NCBI GenBank assembly: GCA_963970005.1
Contig: CAXAMN010022884.1
Coordinates: 292,294-356,293 of the forward strand
Direction of reading: 5' to 3'
From: Durusdinium trenchii
Lineage: Eukaryota; Sar; Dinophyceae; Suessiales; Symbiodiniaceae
DNA: 64,000 nucleotides
Below, in pieces: positions 1 through 11,400 of the stretch. Within the stretch, counting starts at the first letter, position 1, and every line of letters starts with the position of its first letter. The notes under the pieces are model-generated. The model saw only the letters and a list, made by a program, of their open reading frames with translations. It was not told where the DNA came from and searched no databases. Made by a program: the position numbers and the translations under genes.

Positions 1-160
1 AGTAGTAACAAGAAGCTATTAGGAACAAGTGCATCGCTTCGTTCGTATCAAGTGCCTTACTAGTAGTAACAAGAAGATAAGAAGCTATGTTAGGAACAGG
101 TGCATCGCTTCGTTCGTAACAAGTGCCGTACTATAGTAGTAACAAAAAGCTATTACAACG
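1..160. repeat. Tandem copy of the dispersed CTAGTAG/AACAAGAAGCTA repeat
   Basis: About two and a half copies of a unit of roughly 60-67 bp: AGTAGTAACAAGAAGCTATT, then GGAACAAGTGCATCGCTTCG, then GTAACAAGTGCCTTACT. The same modules recur across the window (for example at 4588-4665, 18175-18270 and 61805-61950), so this is the left-most member of a dispersed family. No gene is evident in it. Confidence 0.8.
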
Positions 161-597
161 AAATCATGCTGAAAAGAGAAGTTCGTTCCGATCTTCGTTC
201 TCTGCTCGTTTCGTTTTCGTACAAAGCCCAAACCAGCGGGAACCGCGGTCGATCGTCGTTGCTGAGGCTCGTGTGTCGGCAACAATCCGTGGGCTTGCTG
301 AACATCGCCCGGTGATCCTCTCTTTTGTTCTTTCGTGTCTGCTGTCTAGTCTCAGCTCATGAATTGCCCCATGTTTGGACCCTTCGTTTCCTAGTGCCCT
401 ACCACCACCCACTTTGGATGGTGACATAGCAAAAACAGCTTTTGGGGGGGTCGAAGAGTCATAAACCAGCTCCAGGTGGTGCATGGTGGTGCAGTCGAGT
501 GCACATGTTTGGTGGCAGTCCTCGATGTAGTTCTTCCATATCAACGCTTTCACTTGTGGCACCTGTGGCCTGTGAGCAGCCATTTCGCGGCGATGGA

Positions 598-870
598 GGC
601 ACAATTGGATGAATCTCGCAAAGCTGAAATTGCTGCGTCTGAGCCCATGTTGCGGAGAGGATCTCGTGGCACGAGGTCAATGCAAGAACAGTGTCAGTTT
701 TTGGGAGGAAATATGAGAACATGATCATGGAAATTGGACTGAATTTGCGAGATGTGGCTTTCATCACGCTTGACGATAACATGCTGAAAAGGGCCGGCAT
801 TGTGAATTTAAATGATCGGTTCAACTTCTCTTCCATCAATGCTGCCCTGCAGAGGTCCACATGGAACCCC
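598..870 (+). CDS. Possible plus-strand coding exons, unidentified
   Basis: Two plus-strand frames here have a protein-like composition. One runs from an ATG at 595-597 (acidic, helical, rich in Glu, Arg and Ser). The other, about 718-870, contains the segment NLRDVAFITLDDNMLKRAGI and then NLNDRFNFSSINAAL, and could end at a GT donor near 857. I do not recognise a family. The opposite strand is also open over the region, and every other supported gene in the window is on the minus strand, so this may be a chance open frame. If real, it would be the only plus-strand gene here. Confidence 0.25.
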
Positions 871-899
871 AAACCCAGCTTGTAGAGGAACATGGTCTT

Positions 900-3418
900 C
901 TACACTTCCACCCTCGGTCTTTCTTGGATCGTTGGCGTTTCCGATCTTCCTCTCTTCTCAGTCCCCCCAACTCTCGCAACAACTCCAACTGCTTCTCCGC
1001 CTCGGCACGTTGGAGAACTCTGCGGTGCTGTTCGTCCCCGGCTTTCTCTGCGTCGACTGTTCTTCGGAACGAGTTCGGAGTCGAGTTCGTCGAGTTCGGA
1101 GTCGTTCGTGGAGTGAACACATAGACGCACACCCTTTAGGCTGACCTCACGAAGAGGGACAATTGAGGAGAATGGATCTTCCCACCATGTTTCACTTCCA
1201 AAATAACACACAAGCGGAGTATATATGTATTATCAGAAATATATATATATATATGTATTATATATATATATTGTCTTCTTTTTAGGCTTTGGACCGAAGC
1301 ACGATCCATTTCCTGGCGCGGAATCGCAGGTTCCTGCGCGACGCTTTCTGCCCAGGGCGCCAAGATGGATTCACCGTAGTGCGGGATGAGAACGCTGAGG
1401 CCCGGCACCTGGGTTTCGAAGGCACTGGCACCCACCGGAAGAGAGAATCCTTGTTCAAGCAACAAGGTCTCTTTAGATCTCTTTAGAATGGTCTTCCTAC
1501 AACGACTCTTTAAATTCTATCTAAATCCGACTCACTAGTTTGCTGGCATCATTGTCTCTAAGCGAGCCTACGGCCAGCTAAAGTAGAGACAGCTCGTGAC
1601 AGCTCTTCAACCTTTGGTTTCCAAGCTTCTGTACGTCGTAGCCAAGGTGAGTTGAGAATACAATTCATGGGAGCAACTGTCGACACCGCCCTGTGGTTGG
1701 GGCTCCTGCATAAGGGGCTCGATATGGCACAGGCAGTGGTAGGCCCAGCCCTCGTGCAAGGGCCTTGCGAGGCGCCGAAGGGTGCCAATGTGCCACCAAA
1801 GAAACCTGACGAACCTGCTTCATGTACCACTGAAATCTCGATGACAGGAGGTGTGTCGGCATGTGTCTTTCATGAAACTCCTTCTCCTCGAGAGCCGCAC
1901 AAGGGTGCGCGCCACTCTCGATGAACAAACGCAATTTGAGGAGATTCCTTTGTCCCAAGTGATTCCCGTTCGCGAAACACCCGTCGCCACTCGTTTTTCG
2001 GTCGCGCCTGGAGGCGCCACTTGGCCTCCCTGTTGTTGGGCCAGCCTGGCACCGGCAAGGACCACGTCGGACTGAGTCAATGGGCTCCAAAAGAAACAGC
2101 GTCCTTTGCTCGCATGGCTGGCCGCTTCATTCGCTGGCCGATTCGCGGCGCCTTGTTGTCCTTGGCTCGTGTACTTCCGCAAGAGGTTTTCGGCCTCGTG
2201 ACCGCCCAGATCCGTCGAAAGAAGAGACGAAGAACACATCCATTTACGAGACGTAGGTCACCGGGTATGACGTGCTCGCAGTGGAAGGGATCACTTTTAA
2301 AGAATAAATTCAAGAACTAATAAGCTCAAGTCTCCATTTTCCTGATGGCAAGCACATTCATCCCATGTCATACCCACTCCCCCAAAAATCCTTTTAGCCA
2401 CCAAGGTGGCATCGCTCGTCTTGGGCGAGGTTTCGCCGCCTCTCCTCTCGTCCCGTCCTCAGTCTCTGACCAATCGGGTGCCTCGAAAGATCTGAGGCCT
2501 CCGGAGAGACTCCCGCTTCCCTTGGTCGATGCCCGGTAGGGGCATGTTCAGCTGTTTCCACTGAACATTGGAATCCGCTGAAGAACAGTACCTCGATGCA
2601 GCAAGCAGAATAGCAGATGAAAAAATATCATCAGGACTTTGGACACGAAACTTCCAAACATCCTCTTAGAGGTGTCTAGTCTGTCCTCTTATTCTCTCTT
2701 CCATCATGGTCAGGAGCACGAGAGGTCGCCAATCTCTCTGCTGGTCACCTGCGGAGCTTTGCTGGTGACGGTGTTTCGCATCGAAGGGAGTTCTCCCACA
2801 CCTTGCCCTCGTAGCGCAGGAACTCCACGATGCGGTCCCAAACACCTCGGGAAACCGCGACCGGACAGCGCGGCGCGGAAAGCGTGGATGTCCCGTGCAG
2901 ACGTTTGGTGGTACTTCTCTGGGCCCAGGTGGAAAGAGCGAACAAGAACTTGCCACCCTGTTGGGTTTTTGGCACAGACCAATGCCGTCAGTCGCAGTCT
3001 CACCTTTTTCACCTGACAAATGACAGATCCTGATGGTCCTCCTCTCTGTTCTGCCGTGCTCGGCCCCGTGCCATAGAAGGCGTAAGGGGGGCCACCCGGC
3101 CCCTGAAGAGCGTAGGGAAGGACCTGCCCCCGCTTCCCCGATTCAAATCGCGTGTTTTGGACATGGATTCATTGGACATGGACATGGGTGCTCAGCCAGT
3201 CTTCGAACAAATCTTCCTCTAACCGTGCGCAACATGGCAAAACATCGGGGCACAGCCTTCGCGGGAAAGCGCTGTTGAATCTTTGACACGCTGTCCTGGA
3301 TCAGAAAGGGATCAGCGGATCGGCGTCTGATGTTGTGCTGCTGCTGCACTGCAGCAATTCCAAGAAAAAACATTCAGAAGTGAGCAGCCAAGTCAAGTGA
3401 GCAGCCAAAGCATTTTTG
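900..3418. other. No recognisable gene; possible weak minus-strand exons
   Basis: Nothing can be named in this stretch. An AT dinucleotide tract lies at about 1222-1273. On the minus strand, three overlapping frames are open at about 1870-2090, which reflects GC-rich composition more than a clear gene. A short segment at about 2840-2745 (VWDRIVEFLRYEGKVWENSL) looks protein-like but has no partner exons that I can place. It lies downstream of the MMPL gene stop and so could be its 3' region or the next gene of the array. Confidence 0.3.
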
Positions 3419-5488
3419 TTATTTCCCGAGCCAAGTAATCTTGACCTCCGGCATGTCGGAAGGCCAATAGTTTAAGCGTGGGTTCAGTGAGAGCATCGCA
3501 GGCACGAGCACGGTTCGTACCACAAAGGTGTCCACCACAATGCTGAAGATGAAAATAAAGCCCATCTGGTTTGTGATGGCCATGCTCCCAAGCAGCATGC
3601 TGGTCTCAGTTCAAGTTGACAACTGAAGATGTGTCCAATTTTGGCCGCTTGACCATCTGAAGGTTCAAGAAGCTTTGTCCCAGACACTCCACGGGACTGG
3701 CATATTTACCGATCAGTTGGGGTGGTGGTGGTTTGAGGGGTAGGCTGGGGCGACATATGACTCACATGGACCTGGAGAGTCTGGGTCGTGGGCGAATGCC
3801 CTTGGGCTCCACAACATGTCATATCGCGGCGCAAAGGGGCGAGACAACTTGGATGCGACACAGCAAACAAGCAGGGTTCGCTTTGAGACCAATGGTTGCC
3901 CCTCTCAATCTGTTCTTCATACTCCCTCTCTTTTCACCCGGACTCCGACCAAACGACCAAACACCAACGACCGGTGGACTCCGCTTGGATCGCTCCGGCC
4001 CCGGCACCTCCAAAACGGACGGTCGTTCGGTCGTTCGGTCGCCGCCCTCTTCGCTGGTTCTGCGCGGAACCGAGGGGCAAACGTAAAGGCGAAGATGAGA
4101 CCAGCAGCTGTGATCGTGGGCCCCGTGGCAGACAGAGCCAACTGCACGGACTCGTTGTCTCCGAAGCCCTGAATGGTCCGTGGAGGGCACGACGGGTGAC
4201 CGGTGGAGAAGATGGAAAGAGAAAGCCCTCCAGGGAGGTGGAGGGCCCTGCTTCTTAAGGGGTAGGCTACAGCCCTGGATGACTTGACTGTACGAGTACC
4301 AGATCGAGGGGTGGAGACTTTCGATGCAAAATTAATTTCCAGCGGAGCAACCAGCGGACCCGCAGAAAACACGCGCCAGAGCGTGAAAAACACGCTCCCA
4401 GCGCGCTTCTTTTAAGCGCGCTCTCTGCTCTGCGCGCCTCTTCTCGGAATTCCCAGACGCGCTCGAAGAGGAAGACGTCGTAATCCTGGCGTCGCAGGGG
4501 GAGACCCTGCGTACTTGCGGGGTCTCTACACCACTGGAAAGATTTTGAACAAAATCAGGACCCTGGACGGTTAGGTTGCAGTCTATTCCTAAGCTACTAG
4601 GAACAAGTGCATCGCTACTAGGAGCAAGGGCCTTACTATTAGTAACTAGAAGCTATTAGAAACCTTTCTCCAAGATCATCTTTTACCCGACTGTGACTGG
4701 TGGGGACGTACCAGTCTGAAAGACCTGCTTTGGTTCATCTCAAAATCTGGAAGATACGTCAAGAAGTTCCTGAGTCTTCCTTAGAAAACACTTGCAAGGA
4801 ATAACCTTCCAAGATGGTGCATCCAAGTGTCTAAAGCCAGGCCCAGCATGATGGTCAGTGTGAACATCGGAACCGTCCAATCAAGACCTGCACACCGGCC
4901 GCTGAACAAGCCACTTGCCAGAATGCTTTTAGCAATGGTTTCTGGGAGATGTCAGAGTCCTCCAAGTCTTCCAAATGAGGCCTACAGCTGATCAAAACTC
5001 TGGAACACTGCGCATAAGTCCCCCAGTTTGCGTCACCCCCCGTCCCCAGGCCTGCAGGGCCACTGTTCGTAATGTACGTGGGCGACAAGCCCGGAAAGCC
5101 CAGCCACTCCAGGGCGCCGTCCTCGTAGACATACCTCGACGGGTTTTGGAAGCACCGGTGAGGAAGAGAAGATTTGACCCAAAAACCACTCCATGTCGGC
5201 AGAATGTGATGAGATCCCGATCCGATATGCGAGTGCCCGCACCCAAAAAACGGCCGCAAGAGAGAGAGAGAGAGAGAGGGAGAGAGAGCGAGAGAGAGAG
5301 AGTTTTCCTCACTTAGACCTTCCCGTCCACACAGTGAACGGCTTCCGTGCCAAAGGAACAGGTACTGGAACAGGTATGAATTGGCAAACGGGGCCAACAT
5401 GAAAAACTGCTGCCAAGAGCACAAAGCAGCGCCATACGTCCAGGTGATTGGCAAGATCACAGTGAAAAGCAACTTGAAGGGGATGAGC
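3419..5488 (-). CDS. MMPL transporter, C-terminal exon block (second helix bundle)
   Basis: Six consecutive exons join in phase: 5488-5423 (helix with LLFTVILPITWTYG), 5134-5052 (YVYEDGALEWLGF), 4887-4832 (LDWTVPMFTLTIMLGLAL), 4485-4438 (DYDVFLFERVWEFREE), 4168-4083 (GFGDNESVQLALSATGPTIT) and 3599-3419, which carries IFSIVVDTFVVRTVLVPAM, NYWPSDMP and the TAA stop. Donors in order are GT, GC, GA, GC and GT; all acceptors are AG. The segment from LDW to DTFVVRT follows the MMPL C-terminal pattern step by step, with Asp-Tyr-Asp at the start of the DYDVF helix. The 4831 donor (GA) is assigned because only that cut restores LAL-DYDVF. The protein ends 23 residues after NYWP begins, a usual MMPL ending. 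Confidence 0.93.
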
Positions 5489-8400
5489 CTGCAGCACAAG
5501 GGCTCACTCTGTTGGCCTTTCTTGGGGCTGGAGTTCCTGGACAACGTTCCAACAAAGTGCATGGCTTGAAGCTAGAACTCCGAACATCCAGATCCTCTCA
5601 AAGCCTGTTCTCTAATCACTTCATGCACTTCGTCGTTAGGCTTTAAATTAAAGAAAGGTGGAACCCACGAACCCGAATGCAAACACGTTCGAAAAGCTAC
5701 ATATGTCCAAATGACACTCTTGTAGGACACTCTTGAAGGACACTCTTGTGAGTCACTCTCACGGCACTTTTGTAGGACACTCTTGTGGGACACTCTTGTG
5801 AGTCACTCTCACGGCACTTTTGTAGGACACTCTTGTGGGACACTCTTGTAGGACACTCTTGTAGGACACTCTTGTGGGACACTCTTGTAAGAAACTCTTG
5901 TGTGACACTCTTGTGGGACACTCTTGTGCGACACTCTTATAGGACACTCTTGTGGGACACTCTTGTGGGACACTCTTGCGGGACACTCTTGTGCGACACT
6001 CTTGTAAGAAACTCCTGTGGGACACTCTTGCGGGACACTCTTGTAGGACACTCTTGTGGGACACTCTTGTAAGAAACTCTTGTGGGACACTCTTGTAGGA
6101 AACTCTTGTGGGACACTCTTATGGGACACTCTTAAGGGACACTCTTGTGAGACACTCTTGTGGGACACTCATACGGGACACTCTTGTGGGACACTCTATC
6201 TGGGACACTCTTGTAGGACACACGCTTCGAGGCTGCAAGACGAGCGCTTCGTACGAGACTTCCTCCAAAAGTCACACGTCAAGTCTCCAAAACGAGCGTT
6301 TCGTTCGAAATTTCCTCAAAAACTCACATGTCAAAGCCTGCAAAACGAGCGTTTCGTACGAGACTTCCTGCAAAAGTCAAGCGGAAACACCCATCGGAGC
6401 ACACACATCACGCAGCCCTGCCATGCAGTTTCGCGATTCCAGCCCCTCCAAACAACACCCGCGCACACGCCAATCCCAATGTGACAGCGACAGTCACATC
6501 CACCACAACTCACAACCTCGCGATTGCCTGCGCCTGCCACAAATCTTTCCGCGTCCACACGTCTAACGCGCACAAAGTACTGCGCCTGCCACGAAATGTG
6601 ACCTCCGTCACACCTCACAACCTCACGATTCCCTGCGCCTGCCACGAAAATCGCACTTCCACACCTCAAAACCCGCACACAGTACTGCGCCTGCCACGAA
6701 AAGTGACAATATCATCTCATGATATCTCATGTGAGCGTCAACAAGATTTGCACCACACCACACGCTTGGAATGATTTCGACCCGTTCTCAGCACACTCCC
6801 ACCCACCAAAGTCGCCATTTCAGCTGAGACTTGTCACGAAAACAGAGCTTCGATGCCACACCCTGAAACGCAAATCCCAATGGCACGGCCACATCCAACA
6901 CCCCAAAAACACGACTCTCCAAACGCTAATCCCAATGGAACTGCCCAGCAAACTGCGGATCTCACAAAACGCTGCACCTGCGCAGTGAAATCATCCTCCA
7001 CACTTCAACATCTTACATTTCCACACGATTCCTCGCTATTTCAGACGAATCTGACACGTCACGTTTTCATCCGAAACCCTTTCCAAAAGCTTCCCCCAAT
7101 GGCAGCGCCTTAGCGCTCTACTGCGGACGGTTGCGGACGGTTGCGAACATAGAAACAACGGGTCGCGAACAAGGCTCTATACCCTCAGACCCCCCAGAGT
7201 TAAACGAGAACCCTTCGCTACGCATTCGGGAAAAAGAGGACCAAACACATGCGGTGCTTTCAGCGAAAATGCTTCGTGATTCTCTTTTCCATCTGCATCG
7301 GGATGTCTCACCGGCCGAGGGGCCAAGCATGAAAGGCCACGGCGATGAGCACGAAGCCTTGGTCGGAAGCGACCAGGAAAAAGATCTAAAGAGCCTAAGA
7401 GAAAAAGAACCTAAGAGATCTTCGGACCATCGCTGATCTTCAGAACTGCCTTAAGTCTGATTCAGCGAAGAACGGCGCATACTACCCCTCCTGGCCCTCC
7501 CTCTCGTCTGCCCAGCAGCAAACGATGGCACAACCCAGAAAGGCGACAAAGAGCCGATCGTGGGTGAATTTGATCATGTCCTTGGGGAGCGAGCGTCGCG
7601 AGGACTCGGGAGCGCGGTGCCGGCTTCCTGGGCGGGTCGGATCTTCTTCACCCGGAAGTGCGAACAAAAACGGTTGACTTCACCTGGATCTGACGTCCTG
7701 AAGCGTAGGTGTTCAACACATGCAAGGCAGTGGGGGAATGTGAACAATGCCTCATGGAACGAATTGTGTTCAGCAATACCGGACCTAAATGATGCCCAAT
7801 TGGATCTTTCAACTGTGTAAAACATTCTGCCGTTTCATTTGAAATACTGGCCCAAAGGCGCCAGGCATGCTGCGTAGTTGGAAGATCTCTGGTATGCTCA
7901 GATATGCGGTACACCTTGCCCAAGTGGCCATCATGATCGCGCTGGGTGAGAACATCATGTACGTGATGGCGCCGAAGCCGCTCTCCCTGCACCGCGAGGG
8001 AGTCGGACCAAGCGACGGCGACGGCTTGTTTTCTTGGGAAACCGACGAACCCAAAAAGTGGTGTAGAAAGTGGTGTATGTTTGTTGATCTCTCTCTCTCT
8101 CTCTGGGCGGATGGGGAGTTCAAGGTTTTTTTGGTGGTGTTCCCCCCAGTTCAAGCCCCAGGTGCTAGAGGGAGCTACGGCCCAAATTTGGTGGAAATCC
8201 CTATGACCGTTTCCTCTACCAGCGGCTGGTTTCCACTTCGACATGCCATGAGTGCTGAACCCCCGCCTGGAATCAACACTGGCATTATGCAGTGTCGAGC
8301 GGATCTCCTTGGATCGAGAAGGACATGGGGAGGCCATGTGAGGCCCAATTAGCGTCAGTCTTCAGAGTTCACCGCGGCTCTTGTCAAATTCATGGCCAGG

Positions 8401-11400
8401 GCTGGCCGAGGGGCTGAAGTCATGCGAAAGGCCTCTTCACTGAAGGGGTCCATTTTGGGCGTGAGAAGCGTGAGCATGGAGTCGTGCTTGGCATTCACCA
8501 ACTGGTCCCACAACTTTTGCATCAGCCTGGTACCAAAACCGGGCCAAGAACGATGTGTTTGGGACCGCCGGGTGCCAACGGGATCCGTTGGCAAACTCAA
8601 ACGGAAAGGTCGGAGCGGTGGCGTCGCGAGCCCGGTCTCTGTCGGACCTGGAGGTGGACATGAACCTCTTTGCAAAGAAGTTCTCACCTCGGCCACCGTC
8701 CGCCGTCCACGTCGCCCGACGTCGCCCGACGTTCGTGCTTGGCGGTGTGTTTCTCGTTTTTGGAAGGTGACCCCGCTGGGGTCCGGGCGGTAGTAGTGCG
8801 TCAGTTTGTAGTTCAGGCATTTCACATCCCCATTCTTCAGCTCGCCATAGAAGGTGGGGCTTTGAAAGTCCTTCGACGCCAGCGCGAAGGTCTCATTCCG
8901 AGACATCTGGATGAGCCGGTTCACCATGTCGCAGTTCTCGTTGAAGAACGCTTGACCCCTCACATCCAAAGGCTCCTGCCGCTCTGAGCCAGCAGCTTCA
9001 CGAAGTATTCCATGCGACATGACAGAACCACTCATCAAACATCCAAGAACTCTTCACATCAAGAATTCAAAACCCGTGGATTTGCTCCAGGATTTCTGAT
9101 GAAAAACTCCTGGATGTCTCCCGGCCTCTGAGGTGATGTCCGGGATCGGCATCTTTTCACTCGCCTCCCCCGCGACCTTCGGCGCCTCTGCGACCTTCGG
9201 CGCCGGCGTGGGCACCGTGACCACGGCGGCCTCAGGCCGGTGAGTCGGCATTCGTGACGACAGTGGTGACTGATTTCGTGACGTCGTTGGAGAGTTGTCC
9301 CCACAGGTCCCAAGACCAAGCAAAGGATTATACAAAACCTATGGGTCCTTTACTTCATTTTTCGAGGTGCTTTCTTCAACTCATGAGGTCAGTTCAAACC
9401 TGTAGGAGTTCGAGTCAGCATGGCACAAGGCATCCGAGCTGCCGTCTCGTTGAGCCTCCGGATTTGGGTGCTCGGTGCACTGGGCGTCGTCGTCCCCGGC
9501 GCAGGCGTCCTCCCCGGCGCAGGGTGCACCACAAGGCCTTCGCTGGGCAAAACGGGGAGCGGTGGCAAGGTGGTCGTGAAGAGATCTTCATCTGGAAGTT
9601 TGCTGGTGGCAATGATCAAGGTGGGCATCATACCTCAGAGGTGCCAGTGGTAAGAGACCCAAGAGCTGTTTGGAGTCAAGACGTGGTGGAAAACGACCCT
9701 ATAGACTTAGACTATTTCAATAAATAAATATATTATATATATAATATAAATAAATATATATATATAATATATATTAATATATGAAGATCATAGTTTAACT
9801 ATTTATGTTTTTGTTGATGCTGCCGAAGGTGCATCCCACACTGGTGGGAAAATCCTGTTGGATGCTCAGCGAGGTTTCCCACTCTTTCTTCCCACGAGGG
9901 ATTTGAAGCTCATAGGCGTGGCCCATTTGATACCTCCCAACGCCGAGTTTATACGAAGACACGCGCGTTTTCGCGTAAAGCGAGTCACGCGCGGTTTGAC
10001 GAGTGGTGTTTTCCTTGACGTCCAGCGCCTCAGAACGCGATAGGTCAATGGAGATGTCACAGCATAGATGGCGATGGGTACCAAAATGTTCCTGGAGTCC
10101 ACTTCGACGCGGCCGACGGCTTCGGACGGCTTCGGACCTGGGCGGGACGTCCGGACGGGCGCCAACACGCTGCGTGTTAGCCGTCGGGGAGCTTCGGGCC
10201 GAGCTTCAGCGGGCACTGGGTCAGTTTCCCTCCGACCCTGTAGTAGATGCCCTTGCGAAAGACACGCACATGCCGCAACCTCAGCATCGTCGAGTGTGGA
10301 GCTGGTCTGGTGGTTCTTCGGGTTCGGCATTCTGCTTGGAAGCTGATCGGGCCAGTGAGGCAAGTTAGACCAAGCTGCGAATTTCGCGTGGCCGGGGTGT
10401 CTTCCTCCAGCTCCTCATGGCCAATATCTTCCTCTTCCTCCTCCTTAGCAAGACATGGGTGTTTGCCACTGGTGGGTGTCTATTTTCCACTTCAGGTCTT
10501 TTGGGAGGTTCCCCATGAAAATCACCCAGACTCAGTCCACCCCAAACAGCAACTAACTCTTTGCGTGCACCCCAACACACAAGAACCCCTCCGAGTTCAC
10601 CCCGGGACATGGCAGGGCCGATCTGGTCTTCACAGCTAGTGGAGACCAGTCCGGGAGACAAATAGGGAGAGAAGAAAGGAGACAAGGCCGCAAGCAGCAG
10701 CAAACAAAACGCCGATCACGCAGGCAAACAACCGGGGAGACAAGGAAACAAAACGCAATTCAGCCACCCAGTCATTGAGAAGTCAGAACCCCCATATCAT
10801 ATCTTTCAGCTATCTGTCTGGGCCCAAACAAAGACCTGGCGAAGTTGGGAGCTTTGTGTTCAGTCGCCGGTGACATTTGCTCAAGCCTAACGACTTTAGT
10901 CCACCCCAGTGCGGTCCACGAAGCATCCCCTTCATCAGCTTCTTCCTCGGGAGAAACCACGTCAAAGCCAGCGCCCAGCCATGGGAAGATCCCCAAGAGG
11001 CACGGCACAAAAGTCATCTGAACACCAATGCAACACCTGGCTGCAAAACCACGGACCAAACAGACCATGGACGCTACGTTCGGAGCTCCTGGACATTGGA
11101 ACATCGAAATGAAAAACACCCTGCCAGGAGTCACATGTCGGGGTGCCGAACTTGGAGGAAGTCGGGGTGCCCGACTAAAGGCCACCTCGACACGTGGCTC
11201 CTGGTGAAAACGCCGCAGTTTTGGTGCAGCTGGCTGTTGCACAACATGTTGAAACCATCCGAAGTGTGCATGATGCATCGGCACCATCAATGCCTTCCCT
11301 GGGTTATCTAAACATGCTGTTTTCAATAGCTTCACCATCTTTAACTGATGACTTTGGGTTCTCTCGTGGCCGCAGTTGCCAAACGCGGCCCAGGGCACAG

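Noticed and set aside
1870-2090. Possible ankyrin-like exon (NLLKLRLFIESGAHPCAA)
   Set aside because: All three minus-strand frames are open here and only one short stretch resembles an ankyrin helix, so the evidence is too thin.
5759-6168. Long open frames on both strands with 13-residue repeats
   Set aside because: They come from the 13-bp tandem array, which leaves several frames open at once; there is no supporting exon structure.
5712-6222. Possible CRISPR array
   Set aside because: The repeat is a contiguous 13-bp tandem unit with no unique spacers, and the genome is clearly eukaryotic.
7809-8123. Minus-strand frame with a Ser/Arg-rich start near the MMPL helix 7 candidate
   Set aside because: Only the 7990-7900 part resembles a membrane helix; the remainder crosses a CT microsatellite and is probably intron.
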